A stretch of DNA of 64,000 nt, from contig CAOVHW010000001.1 of assembly GCA_948543815.1 (NCBI GenBank), positions 22,282-86,281 of the forward strand, read 5' to 3'. Below, piece after piece: positions 45,867-54,541 of this stretch; position 1 is the stretch's first letter; each line of letters opens with the position of its first letter. The position numbers and the translations under genes are program-made. The notes below the pieces were generated by a model. It was not told the origin of the DNA. It saw only the letters and a program-made list of their open reading frames with translations, and did no database searches. Origin of the DNA: an uncultured Eubacteriales bacterium (GTDB taxonomy: Bacteria > Bacillota > Clostridia > Lachnospirales > CAMVHY01).

Positions 45867-46004
45867 ATGAAAAAAGAGAGAGTATTAACTCTCCCTTGTG
45901 GCAATCCGCTAAAAAGGCGGAGGCTTGCTAACGGTTAATTAAAAAAGTTTATACTAATTCTTTACCGTTGCTTACCTTTACGAGAGGAGCAACGGTTCTT
46001 TTTT
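45867..46004 (+). ncRNA. Candidate antisense antitoxin RNA (type I system)
   Basis: Predicted from the promoter at 45831-45860 to the terminator whose stem is ACCGTTGC (45964-45971) with GCAACGGT (45989-45996) and a TCTTTTTT tail. Internal hairpins include GAGAGT ATTA ACTCTC (45878-45893) and CCGC TAAAAAG GCGG. The ~138-nt RNA is antisense to the 3' part of the 60-aa membrane-peptide mRNA. The 3'-overlap arrangement resembles TxpA/RatA and BsrG/SR4 of Bacillus. Existence and function are inferred. Confidence 0.55.
45869..45893 (-). terminator. Minus-strand terminator of the toxin-like mRNA
   Basis: Read on the minus strand, GAGAGT TAAT ACTCTC is followed by TCTTTTTTC. It would end the small-peptide mRNA near 45870, so the mRNA overlaps nearly the whole opposing RNA. 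Confidence 0.6.
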
Positions 46005-46144
46005 GTAATTTTTGGTTTTATCTCATTTAGTTTTTGATTAATTTTATAATCAATAAACCAATCGAGTAAACCAAATAACAAAACCAGAACACTGGCGATT
46101 TTTGAAATGATATCAATAATCAGATTCAAATCTGCCACTTGCAT
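45962..46144 (-). CDS. 60-aa membrane peptide, candidate type I toxin
   Basis: The peptide begins MQVADLNLIIDIISKI and has one membrane helix (about residues 8-32, ending GLLDWFIDYKI). A strongly basic tail (KPKITKKNRCSSRKGKQR) closes it. A hydrophobic helix with a basic end is usual for Fst/TxpA-type pore-forming toxins. The ribosome binding site is very strong (AAAGGAGGG). An antisense RNA is predicted from the opposite strand over its 3' end. There is no clear sequence match to a named toxin, so a holin-like or other small membrane protein remains possible. Confidence 0.6.
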   Translation of the reverse strand: MQVADLNLIIDIISKIASVLVLLFGLLDWFIDYKINQKLNEIKPKITKKNRCSSRKGKQR

Positions 46145-46210
46145 CGCCCTCCTTTCTTTTGAGGGTTAAGCAAGTCTCCGTTGTCCCTTTATCGCAATTG
46201 CCATATCTTT

Positions 46211-46239
46211 ATTATAGCAAATTATTCACGTATTTAAAA
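46211..46239 (-). promoter_or_regulatory. Probable promoter of the 60-aa peptide gene
   Basis: On the minus strand a perfect TATAAT (46216-46211) lies about 65 bases upstream of the start codon. The -35 is poor (TTTTAA). The resulting leader would be ~60 nt. Confidence 0.4.
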
Positions 46240-46258
46240 TATCACCATTTTTTTATAA

Positions 46259-46296
46259 AAAAAGGATGCATTCTTTGTTTGCATCCTCTTTTTTTT
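46259..46296. terminator. Bidirectional terminator before the TfoX-like gene end
   Basis: AGGATGCA (46263-46270) pairs with TGCATCCT (46280-46287), with A- and T-runs on the outer sides. It ends the lysS/TfoX-like transcript. Confidence 0.8.
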
Positions 46297-46310
46297 ATAA
46301 CAACTTTAAT

Positions 46311-46628
46311 TTATTCATCATATTTTTTTGAATTAGGTAACTCATCAAAAATTTTGTTAATCAATCCTGTTAAATATTCTTTATCATCAACATTATCCAC
46401 GAGCAACATTTGTTTTGCTCCAGCATAAGGCAATTCATATTTTACATTTGACATATATGAAACTACTGACTTCACCGGTTTTACAAGAAACCGATTATCG
46501 TAAATTCCACCAATAATTTTTCCTTTGTAGTAAATGATGTATTCTCCCATCATAGCTTTATATGAAATATCATCCAATCCACTTAATTGTTCAATGATAA
46601 AATTCAAATATTCTTTACTTGTCGCCAT
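46311..46628 (-). CDS. TfoX/Sxy N-terminal domain protein
   Basis: 105 residues that cover only the TfoX N-terminal domain (YKAMMGEYIIYYKGKIIGGIYDNRF, first and last parts conserved; LPYAGAKQMLLVDNVDD). In gammaproteobacteria TfoX controls competence, but stand-alone domains in Firmicutes have no known function. I chose the ATG at 46628 with AGGAG eight bases upstream; a GTG six bases earlier is too close to it. It follows lysS by 46 bases and may be co-transcribed. Confidence 0.82.
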   Translation of the reverse strand: MATSKEYLNFIIEQLSGLDDISYKAMMGEYIIYYKGKIIGGIYDNRFLVKPVKSVVSYMSNVKYELPYAGAKQMLLVDNVDDKEYLTGLINKIFDELPNSKKYDE

Positions 46629-46674
46629 TACCACAACTCCTAATCTTCAAACTCACTATCATTTATCGTATAAA

Positions 46675-48141
46675 TTATTTGTCGCTCGGTAGTGACTTCA
46701 TTGTGGGAAATAATAAAATATCACGAATTGAAGCTGAATCCGTAAACAACATAACTAATCTATCAATACCGATACCAAGTCCACCAGTTGGCGGCATTCC
46801 ATATTCCATTGCTGTCAAAAAATCTTCATCAATCATATTAGCTTCATCATCGCCCGCATCACGCAATTTTTCTTGATATAAAAATCTTTCACGCTGATCA
46901 ATCGGGTCATTTAATTCTGAATAAGCATTTGCAAATTCGCGCCCCATAATAAATAATTCAAAGCGCTCAGTATAATCTGGATTATCAGGTTTTCGTTTTG
47001 TAAGCGGTGAAATCTCAACCGGATGATCCAACAAAAATGTCGGCATTACCAAATTTTTTTCAGCGTATTCTTCAAAAAATAAATTTAACAAATCACCTTT
47101 ACGATGATACGGTTCATATTTTATATTTCGCTCGTCAGCTAATTTTTTTGCTTGTTCAAGATTAATTTGCGTAAAATCAATGTCGGCATATTTTTTCACA
47201 GCATCAAGCATTGTAATTTTCTCAAATGGTTTTTCCAAATCAATTTCAACGTCGCCAAATTTTATCACATACGAATTATAAATTTGTTTAGCAATAAATT
47301 TAAACAAATTTTCGGTTAAATCCATCATATCATTATAGTCAGCATAAGCCTGATACAATTCTAACAAAGTAAATTCAGGATTATGTTTGATACTGATACC
47401 TTCGTTACGAAAAACGCGTCCCATTTCATAAACTTTATCAAAGCCACCGATAATTAATTTTTTCAGCGGCAATTCAAGTGCTATTCGCATATACATATCA
47501 ATATTCAAAGCATTATGATGCGTAATAAACGGGCGAGCATTTGCGCCACCGGGAATAGTTTGCAGAATTGGCGTTTCAACTTCGAGGAAATTTTTTTCGT
47601 CCAAAAATTTTCTAATAGCTTTAATGATATTTGAGCGCAGCAAAAACTTATTTTTTACGTCAGAATTTACAATCAAATCCAAATATCTTTGACGATAGCG
47701 AATTTCCTGGTCGACAAGTCCATGAAATTTTTCAGGTAATGCGCGCAAACTTTTTGCAAGCAGTATAATTTTTTCGACGCGTATTGAAATTTCACCTTTA
47801 TGCGTTTTAAAAACGACGCCATTTATACCAACGAAATCACCGATATCAAATTTTTTGAACTCATTATAAAAATCTTCACCGATTTCGTCACGTTTTACAT
47901 AAATTTGAATTCGAACAGATGAATCTTGTAAGTCACCGAACGATGCTTTACCCATAATTCTTTTAGTCATTAAGCGTCCAGCAACTTTTACGTTTTTATT
48001 TTCGAACGTATCGAAATTTTCGATTATAGATTTATTTAAAGTATCCGTTTGGAATTTAACGATTTCGAACGGATTTTTATTTGCTAATTTCAAGTCATTT
48101 AATTTTTCAGTGCGAACATCGTCTATCAATTTTTTATTCAC
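46675..48141 (-). CDS. lysS: Lysyl-tRNA synthetase (class II)
   Basis: A 488-residue enzyme that charges tRNA-Lys. The N-terminal OB-fold anticodon domain (~50-145) has VKVAGRLMTKRIMGKASF. The class II core has motif 2 FRNEGISIKHNPEFTLLE and motif 3 GLGIGIDRLVML, and ends DILLFPTMK. The start is read as GTG (MNKKLIDD); a TTG four codons later is better spaced from AGGTGA and may be the true start. The gene usually preceded by greA or dus in Firmicutes stands alone here. Confidence 0.95.
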   Translation of the reverse strand: MNKKLIDDVRTEKLNDLKLANKNPFEIVKFQTDTLNKSIIENFDTFENKNVKVAGRLMTKRIMGKASFGDLQDSSVRIQIYVKRDEIGEDFYNEFKKFDIGDFVGINGVVFKTHKGEISIRVEKIILLAKSLRALPEKFHGLVDQEIRYRQRYLDLIVNSDVKNKFLLRSNIIKAIRKFLDEKNFLEVETPILQTIPGGANARPFITHHNALNIDMYMRIALELPLKKLIIGGFDKVYEMGRVFRNEGISIKHNPEFTLLELYQAYADYNDMMDLTENLFKFIAKQIYNSYVIKFGDVEIDLEKPFEKITMLDAVKKYADIDFTQINLEQAKKLADERNIKYEPYHRKGDLLNLFFEEYAEKNLVMPTFLLDHPVEISPLTKRKPDNPDYTERFELFIMGREFANAYSELNDPIDQRERFLYQEKLRDAGDDEANMIDEDFLTAMEYGMPPTGGLGIGIDRLVMLFTDSASIRDILLFPTMKSLPSDK

Positions 48142-48279
48142 CTTTTTACTTTTGTTTTTTAATCACAGTCTTTATTAATATAATAAATTTATTTTAGTAG
48201 ATAAAGTAGTAGGGATTGTTGATATGTATAAAACATGTTAAAAATATCTCGTAATGATTAAGAAAGAAATTGAAAACAT

Positions 48280-48391
48280 TGTGGATAACTTCTTCAAAAC
48301 TGTAATTTAATCCACATTATACACAATTTATTTTTTTAATTGCAATTATGAACAATTTCTCAACACTTTCCTCTCTTTAATATGTTGATAA
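48280..48391. other. Second DnaA-box cluster
   Basis: TGTGGATAA (48280-48288, reverse of a perfect TTATCCACA), TAATCCACA (48308-48316, one mismatch), TTATACACA (48317-48325) and TGTTGATAA (48383-48391, reverse of TTATCAACA) within 112 bases. It lies between divergent lysS and malQ, next to two palindromic elements. It could be the true origin, a second half of a split origin, or a DnaA-binding reservoir. Confidence 0.5.
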
Positions 48392-48393
48392 GT

Positions 48394-48526
48394 TCTTTAC
48401 TTTTTTCTTTGAAAAGAAAAAAGTAAAACAAAAAAGAAACTTTATATAAAAAATCTTTGTGCGCTTGCACAAAGATTTTTTAGTTAAAGTTCTTTTGTTA
48501 CTTTTCTTTCAAGAAAAGTAAGGTTT
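48394..48526. repeat. Dispersed palindromic element, copy F
   Basis: Left arm ACTTTTTTCTTTGAAAAG, core AATCTTTGTGC GCTT GCACAAAGATT (about 48451-48480), right arm CAAGAAAAGTAAGGTTT. It is the first of two tandem copies in the divergent lysS-malQ gap, 2 bases beyond the last DnaA box. Confidence 0.83.
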
Positions 48527-48538
48527 AAATATAGAAAT

Positions 48539-48665
48539 AAAAACCGTTCTTTTTTTATAAAAAAAAGAACCAAAAAAATTTTAATAAAAAAATCTTTGTG
48601 CGTTTGCACAAAGATTTTTTAGTTAAAGTTCTTTTGTTTACTTTTCTTTCAAGAAAAGTAAGGTC
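48539..48665. repeat. Dispersed palindromic element, copy G
   Basis: Left arm AAAACCGTTCTTTTTTTATA, core AATCTTTGTGC GTTT GCACAAAGATT (about 48590-48620), right arm CAAGAAAAGTAAGGT. It starts 13 bases after copy F, the only tandem pair in the window. Confidence 0.83.
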
Positions 48666-48673
48666 TTATAATT

Positions 48674-48748
48674 TCAAGCGTAAACTTTTTGGGAAAATAT
48701 TATAAGCAGAAGAAGAAAGATTATAATTACAGAAATATTTTTTTTCAT
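48674..48748 (-). CDS. 24-aa hydrophobic microprotein
   Basis: The peptide begins MKKNISVIIIFLLLLIIFSQ and ends KVYA. It is a basic N-terminus followed by one hydrophobic stretch, like a bare signal peptide. GGAGG lies seven bases before the ATG (minus strand). Nothing is known to match. It might also be a chance reading frame, but the strong ribosome binding site argues for translation. Confidence 0.45.
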   Translation of the reverse strand: MKKNISVIIIFLLLLIIFSQKVYA

Positions 48749-48910
48749 TTTGTAATACCTCCATGAAAAAATTTTATTGTACGGACTTCAGAATTTACTA
48801 TCGAATTTATGCAGAATTTTTTTACATTCTTCGCTATAACTTGTCATATTGAATTGATTTTTTTTATTCAGTTATAATAAACAATTAAAATGGTTAAGGA
48901 GGCTTTACTT

Positions 48911-50488
48911 ATGATATTAAAAAGATGTGCGGGAGTTTTACTTCATCCAACTTCTTTATATGGAAAGCATGGGATAGGAGATTTAGGTCAAGCATGTTAC
49001 GAGTTCATTGATTTTTTACATGCGAGCCATCAGAAAATTTGGCAAGTTTTACCGATAAATCCAATAAGTTTTGGTAATTCACCATATCAAAGTTTTTCTA
49101 CATTCGCTAAAAATTATTTACTAATAAGTCCAGAAATTTTATTACAAAAAAAATATTTATCATCTGAAAATCTTACCGATATTCCTAATTTTGACCAATA
49201 TAATGTAGATTATGAACGTGTCGCACAATTTAAATCAAATCTATTTCGTATCGCATTCGCAAATTTTTGTAAGGATATCCCTAAAAAATTTATTGAGTTT
49301 TGTGAGGAAAATTCAGATTGGCTCGATGATTACTCACTTTTTTTATCATTAAAAAATTATTTTGTTTCGTATCGTACTAAAAATAAAAATAGTGCTGAAA
49401 TTGAAAATGATTTAAAAAAATTAGCGGACATGCTCCCACTAAATCTCGTAAATGATTATTATTTTGGTGCGGTTTGGTCTACTTGGCCTCAAGATATTGT
49501 GCAACGTGATAAAAATTGTTTGGATAAATGGCGTAAAATTTTTTCCGATGAAATCCTCTACCATAAATTTTTACAGTTCGAATTCTTTGAGCAATGGATT
49601 GCTATTAAAAATTATGCAAACTCGAAAAATGTTTCTATCATTGGTGATATTCCAATCTTTGTCGCGTATGATAGTGCTGATGTTTGGGTTAATAAAAATT
49701 TATTTGAATTGGATTCAAATTTCTTCCCAACTGTTATCGCTGGAGTTCCTCCTGATTATTTTAGTACGACTGGCCAACTTTGGGGTAATCCACTTTATAA
49801 ATGGAGTGCACATAAAAATTCCGGATATAATTGGTGGATTAAACGCATAAAAAATATTTTTCAGTACGTTAATATTTTACGTATTGATCATTTTCGTGGC
49901 TTTGAATCTTATTGGGCAGTTCCATTTGGTGAAAAAACTGCTGTTAATGGAAAATGGGAAATAGGGCCCGGTAAAAATTTTTTCGATATCGTTGAAAAAA
50001 AATTAGGTAAGCTTCCAATTATCGCTGAAGATTTAGGAATAATTACGGAGAAAGTTTTAATTTTACGTGATAGTTGTAATTTTCCTGGAATGAAAATTTT
50101 ACAGTTCGCATTTGATGGTACAAATAATAATTATCATTTACCGCATAATTTTGAAACGACAAATATTGTTGCTTATACCGGAACACATGATAATGATACG
50201 ACAGTTGGTTGGTATGAGAAATCTCCTGAAAATTTTAAAGATCAATTTCGACGCTATATGAATGTTTCGGGGAATGACCCTGCTTGGGATTTAATTAAAT
50301 TGTTATATTCAAGTGTGGCTGCTTATGCAATTGTTCCTATTCAAGATTTAATGGGTTTAAATTCTTCCGCACGTATGAATTTACCCGGAAATTCTAATGA
50401 TAATTGGCGCTTTAGATTTACTAAACAAATGTTATCCGATGAGATAAAAAATAAATTGCTTTATTTTTGTAATTTGTTTAATAGATAA
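48911..50488 (+). CDS. malQ: 4-alpha-glucanotransferase (amylomaltase)
   Basis: A 525-residue GH77 enzyme that moves maltooligosaccharide units between glucans. The catalytic nucleophile Asp326 lies in ILRIDHFRGFESYW, the acid Glu373 in IIAEDLGIIT, and the third carboxylate Asp427 in YTGTHDNDT. The N-terminal GVLLHPTSLYGKHGIGDLG is typical. I chose the ATG at 48911, with AAGGAGG eight bases upstream. No other glycogen or maltose gene is nearby. Confidence 0.95.
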   Translation: MILKRCAGVLLHPTSLYGKHGIGDLGQACYEFIDFLHASHQKIWQVLPINPISFGNSPYQSFSTFAKNYLLISPEILLQKKYLSSENLTDIPNFDQYNVDYERVAQFKSNLFRIAFANFCKDIPKKFIEFCEENSDWLDDYSLFLSLKNYFVSYRTKNKNSAEIENDLKKLADMLPLNLVNDYYFGAVWSTWPQDIVQRDKNCLDKWRKIFSDEILYHKFLQFEFFEQWIAIKNYANSKNVSIIGDIPIFVAYDSADVWVNKNLFELDSNFFPTVIAGVPPDYFSTTGQLWGNPLYKWSAHKNSGYNWWIKRIKNIFQYVNILRIDHFRGFESYWAVPFGEKTAVNGKWEIGPGKNFFDIVEKKLGKLPIIAEDLGIITEKVLILRDSCNFPGMKILQFAFDGTNNNYHLPHNFETTNIVAYTGTHDNDTTVGWYEKSPENFKDQFRRYMNVSGNDPAWDLIKLLYSSVAAYAIVPIQDLMGLNSSARMNLPGNSNDNWRFRFTKQMLSDEIKNKLLYFCNLFNR

Positions 50489-50548
50489 ATTTCCTTGACA
50501 ATTATTTTTGTATGTGATTAAATTTCTCAAAAGTTTGTGGTGATTTAT

Positions 50549-51652
50549 ATGACTGAAGACGATTGTTTATTATGGCTTTCATGTATTCCGAATTTAACAC
50601 TGAAGCGTCAGAAAGATTTGATTTCTATTTTTGGTTCCGCTCATGATATTTGGGTTGCTCCTGAAAAATTAATTCTTTCCGTTAACGGTATACCTAAAAA
50701 TATTTTGGAAAATATTATTTCATATAGAAATCCTAAAAAATTTATTGCATATGAAAAAATGATGCGGCAAAGTAATGTTTCTTTTATTTCATATAAATCT
50801 GATTTATATCCTGAATTATTAAAGCAAATTCCCGACTATCCTCTTGGTTTATATATAAAAGGTGATTTACCAGATGCTTCACTTCTAAAAATAAGTATAG
50901 TTGGCTCACGAAAATATACTGAATACGGTGCTTATATCGCTAAAAAAATTGCATGTGATCTTGCCGCACGTGATATTGTTATTGTTAGTGGAATGGCGCG
51001 CGGAATTGATAGTGTCGTTCATAAAGCTGCAATAAATTCTAATGGAAAAACTATTGCAATTTTAGGATGTGGCGTTGATATTTGTTATCCACCTGAGAAC
51101 GCACGGATTCGTGAAAATATTATTCACAATGGTTGTTTAATTTCAGAGTTCCCACTTGGAACAAAACCACTCGTTAGAAATTTTCCAATGCGTAATAGAA
51201 TTATTAGTGGAATTTCAAAAGCTTTGATAGTTATTGAAGCATCAGAGAAAAGTGGGACACTTATTACTGCAGGTCATGCACTTGAACAAGGTCGTGAAGT
51301 TATGGCGATACCTGGAATGGTGAATAGTAATTTTAGTCGTGGGACAAATTATTTAATTAAGAATGGCGCAAGTTTAGTAACAAGCATTCAGGATATTTTA
51401 GATATTATTGGCGATAATCATTATTGTAAAAATTTCTCTACTAATATAAATAAAAATTTTTCTAATTATAATATTTCGCTTGAAAATAATGAAAAATTAG
51501 TTTATGATGTTATCGGATTCGATGAGAAATCTTTTGACTTTATTGCTAATCATGTTGATTTACCTGTTAATAAACTTTCGTCATGTTTGATTATGCTCGA
51601 AATTAAAGGTATAATCAAAAAATTACCCGGCTCAAAATATATCCGAATTTGA
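50549..51652 (+). CDS. dprA: DNA-processing protein DprA
   Basis: A 367-residue protein that loads RecA on incoming single-stranded DNA during transformation. The Rossmann-like domain has SIVGSRKYTEYGAYIA, SGMARGIDSVVHKAA and LGCGVDICYPPEN, followed by EFPLGTKP and FPMRNRIISG. A winged-helix C-terminal domain ends the chain. I chose the ATG at 50549, preceded by GGTGAT. topA follows by 12 bases; dprA-topA is a widely conserved pair. Confidence 0.95.
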   Translation: MTEDDCLLWLSCIPNLTLKRQKDLISIFGSAHDIWVAPEKLILSVNGIPKNILENIISYRNPKKFIAYEKMMRQSNVSFISYKSDLYPELLKQIPDYPLGLYIKGDLPDASLLKISIVGSRKYTEYGAYIAKKIACDLAARDIVIVSGMARGIDSVVHKAAINSNGKTIAILGCGVDICYPPENARIRENIIHNGCLISEFPLGTKPLVRNFPMRNRIISGISKALIVIEASEKSGTLITAGHALEQGREVMAIPGMVNSNFSRGTNYLIKNGASLVTSIQDILDIIGDNHYCKNFSTNINKNFSNYNISLENNEKLVYDVIGFDEKSFDFIANHVDLPVNKLSSCLIMLEIKGIIKKLPGSKYIRI

Positions 51653-51664
51653 TGGAGGTTTTAT

Positions 51665-53713
51665 ATGCCTAAATATTTAGTTATTGTCGAATCACCTGCT
51701 AAAGCTAAAACTTTGAAAAAATTCCTCGGTTCAAATTATAAAATTACCGCATCAGTTGGCCATGTCCGTGATTTACCTAAAAGCTATCTCGGTATCGATG
51801 TCGATAATGATTTTGCTATGAAATATATAACTATTCGTGGGAAAAAAGACGTTATTACAAAATTAAAAACAGATGTAAAAAATTCTGATTTCGTTTACTT
51901 AGCTACTGACCCTGACCGTGAGGGCGAAGCTATCGCTTGGCATTTATTTGAATTACTAAAGCTTGACCCTAAAAAAACTAAACGTATTACTTTTAACGAA
52001 ATTACTAAAGATGCCGTAAAAAATTCGATAAAAAATGCTCGTGATATCGATATGGATTTGGTTAATGCGCAGCAAGCACGTCGTGCACTCGACAGAATCG
52101 TTGGTTATAAAATAAGCCCAATTCTCTGGCATAAAGTTCGTCGTGGATTAAGTGCTGGCCGTGTTCAATCTGTTGCATTGAAAATAATTTGTGAGCGTGA
52201 GAAAGAACGCCTCGAATTCGTTCCAAAAGAATATTGGAGTATTGATGTTTCATTAAAAAGTGGCCGTGAAAAATTTATCGCTTCATTTTTCGGTAAAGAT
52301 AAAAAAATTGAACTAAATAATAAAGATGATGTCGATAAAATTATTGCGTTTATCGAAAAAAATAAAGATAAATTTGTTATGGGCGAAGTAAAAAAAGGTT
52401 CACGTATCGGTAAACCATATCCACCTTTTACGACAAGTACTCTTCAACAAGAAGCATCAAAATTACTTTCCTTTTCTACGAATAAAACTATGCGTGTCGC
52501 TCAGCAATTATATGAAGGCGTCAAAATAGAAAATGAAGGAACAGTTGGTTTAATTTCATATATCAGAACCGATTCAGTGCGAGTTTCTGATGAAGCGTAT
52601 GAGCAGGCAAAAAATTTTATTTTGGATAAGTACGGTAAAAAATATTTGGCAAAGTCGCGGCCAATTTATAAAACAAAATCAAATGCACAAGATGCTCATG
52701 AAGCTATTAGACCAACTTATTCGTCAAGAAATCCAGAAATGATAAAAAATTCTTTGACGCCGGAGCAATATAAACTTTACAAATTAATTTGGCAGCGATT
52801 TATTGCAAGTCAAATGGCGCCAGCTAATTATGATACGCAAGCCGTAAAAATTTTGAATGGTGAGTATGTGTTCAAAACGACGGGCTCAGTGTTAAAATTT
52901 AATGGATATTTGGCCGTATATGACAGCGATAAAGAAAAAAATGTTAATATTCCAGAATTGAATGTTGGCGATAAATTGAAATTTGATAAGTCGGTGCCGC
53001 TTCAACATTTTACGCAGCCACCTGCAAGATTTTCTGAAGCTATGCTTGTAAAAACGCTTGAGGAATTAGGAATTGGCCGTCCGAGTACCTATTCAGCAAT
53101 AATTACGAATATTCAACAGCGTGGTTATGTCGCAAAAGAAAGTAAAGCTTTCTATCCAACTGAATTAGGTGAAATCGTTAATAATTTGCTTGAGGAAAAT
53201 TTTAATCAAATTGTAAACATAAATTTTACTTCAAATATGGAATTATCTCTTGACAAAATTGAAGATGGAAGTATAAAATGGATAAATATACTGAAAGATT
53301 TTTATTTTCCATTTAATCAGACAGTAGAAATTGCTGAAAATAAAATAGATAAAGTCAAAATTTCTGACGAGGTAACTGATATTGTCTGTGATAAATGCGG
53401 AAGAAATATGGTCGTGAAAATGGGTCGCTATGGCAAATTTCTAGCGTGTCCCGGTTTCCCCGATTGTAAAAATGCTAAACCGTATTTCGAAAAAATTGAT
53501 GCTGTTTGCCCAAAATGTGGCGCTGGAGTTTTATCTAAAAAAACTCGTAAAGGTAAAACTTATTATGTGTGTGAAAAAAATCCTGACTGCGATTTTATTT
53601 CTTGGGCTAAACCTTTAAATGAAAATTGTCCGAAATGCGGTAGTTATTTAGTTCTAAGAGGTAATAAAAAAGTTTGTTCCAGTAAAGATTGTGATTATTC
53701 AGTAAAAAATTAA
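51665..53713 (+). CDS. topA: DNA topoisomerase I
   Basis: A 682-residue type IA enzyme that relaxes negative supercoils. The TOPRIM domain has IVESPAKAKTLKKFLG and ATDPDREGEAIAWH. The active-site Tyr299 lies in ISYIRTDSVRV. Three C-terminal zinc modules start at CDKCG, CPKCG and CPKCG. GGAGG precedes the ATG. It is downstream of dprA. xerC and hslVU, which often lie between topA and codY in Firmicutes, are missing here. Confidence 0.97.
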   Translation: MPKYLVIVESPAKAKTLKKFLGSNYKITASVGHVRDLPKSYLGIDVDNDFAMKYITIRGKKDVITKLKTDVKNSDFVYLATDPDREGEAIAWHLFELLKLDPKKTKRITFNEITKDAVKNSIKNARDIDMDLVNAQQARRALDRIVGYKISPILWHKVRRGLSAGRVQSVALKIICEREKERLEFVPKEYWSIDVSLKSGREKFIASFFGKDKKIELNNKDDVDKIIAFIEKNKDKFVMGEVKKGSRIGKPYPPFTTSTLQQEASKLLSFSTNKTMRVAQQLYEGVKIENEGTVGLISYIRTDSVRVSDEAYEQAKNFILDKYGKKYLAKSRPIYKTKSNAQDAHEAIRPTYSSRNPEMIKNSLTPEQYKLYKLIWQRFIASQMAPANYDTQAVKILNGEYVFKTTGSVLKFNGYLAVYDSDKEKNVNIPELNVGDKLKFDKSVPLQHFTQPPARFSEAMLVKTLEELGIGRPSTYSAIITNIQQRGYVAKESKAFYPTELGEIVNNLLEENFNQIVNINFTSNMELSLDKIEDGSIKWINILKDFYFPFNQTVEIAENKIDKVKISDEVTDIVCDKCGRNMVVKMGRYGKFLACPGFPDCKNAKPYFEKIDAVCPKCGAGVLSKKTRKGKTYYVCEKNPDCDFISWAKPLNENCPKCGSYLVLRGNKKVCSSKDCDYSVKN

Positions 53714-53722
53714 TTTGATGCT

Positions 53723-53744
53723 AATAAGTGTGTAAACACTTATT
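53723..53744. other. Hairpin between topA and codY
   Basis: A 9-bp perfect stem AATAAGTGT / ACACTTATT with a GTAA loop. No pure T-run follows, so it may be a weak terminator or a processing site rather than a full stop. Confidence 0.4.
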
Positions 53745-53783
53745 TACATAATTTGCTTTTTTATTATTTTTATTGGAGGTTTT

Positions 53784-54509
53784 ATGGTAATGAAAGAAGA
53801 ATTCGTAAGCACTATGAGAAATTTGAACGGATTAATTGGAAGTTCTAAGAGTAATTGCGAATTATTAAACGGTATAGCAAATGTTGCACAAAAATCTACT
53901 AATGCTAATACGGTTTTTTTGAAAGGTAACGGTAGAATTCTTGCAGGTAATGTGCCAGAAAATTTGATGGCCGATAACAATGAATTTATTGATAAAAAAT
54001 TATTTAGCCAGTTTAATAAATTCAAAGAACCTCAGATTAATATTAATTTGCAGGGTGTGGGCAACTCATCAGTTATTCCGATTCCAAACGGCGATTTAAT
54101 GTTATTATTCAAAGACGAAAATTTTTCTGATCAAGATATTTCAAGCGCAGAACTTTGCGCAAACAATGCCGCTTGGGTTGCTCAGTGGGAACAAAAAGAA
54201 AACAAAGCTAATGAAGCCAGAGAAACAAAAGCAGCACATGACGTTTTAAATTCATTGTCATTTACAGAAATTGATGTTATTGTTGAAGTTTTCGACAGTA
54301 TTAAAAATGGCGAAGGTTTTGTTGTTGCAAGTAAAATTGCGGACAAAAATGGTTATGCACGTTCGGTTACAGTTAATGCACTCAGAAAATTAGAAAGTGC
54401 TGGCGTTGTTCAAACTCGTTCGCTTGGTGTTAAAGGTACTTATATTAAAGTTATTAACAATAAACTTTGCGATGAGATTAATAAATTCAAAAAAAGAAAC
54501 AGAATTTAA
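53784..54509 (+). CDS. codY: GTP-sensing global regulator CodY (divergent effector domain)
   Basis: A 241-residue repressor that responds to GTP and branched-chain amino acids. The C-terminal winged helix is highly conserved (EGFVVASKIADKNGYARSV, NALRKLESAGV, KGTYIKV), and only CodY has this layout. The N-terminal GAF domain is shorter than in Bacillus (259 residues in all) and the segment that should hold the Ile pocket (RMKKML..RQFP in Bacillus) is not recognisable. GGAGG lies six bases before the ATG at 53784; a second ATG two codons on is also possible. A terminator follows. Confidence 0.92.
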   Translation: MVMKEEFVSTMRNLNGLIGSSKSNCELLNGIANVAQKSTNANTVFLKGNGRILAGNVPENLMADNNEFIDKKLFSQFNKFKEPQININLQGVGNSSVIPIPNGDLMLLFKDENFSDQDISSAELCANNAAWVAQWEQKENKANEARETKAAHDVLNSLSFTEIDVIVEVFDSIKNGEGFVVASKIADKNGYARSVTVNALRKLESAGVVQTRSLGVKGTYIKVINNKLCDEINKFKKRNRI

Positions 54510-54541
54510 AAAAAACTGCAGTTTATTCTGCAGTTTTTTTT
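54510..54541. terminator. Bidirectional terminator between codY and the LysM gene
   Basis: AAACTGCAG (54513-54521) pairs with CTGCAGTTT (54528-54536) around TTTATT, with A- and T-runs outside. It ends at the stop codon of the convergent gene. Confidence 0.88.

Noticed and set aside
45900..45950. tRNA-like or riboswitch-like fold around the GCGG hairpin
   Set aside because: There is no acceptor stem, TPsiC arm or known aptamer core; it fits better as part of the antisense RNA.
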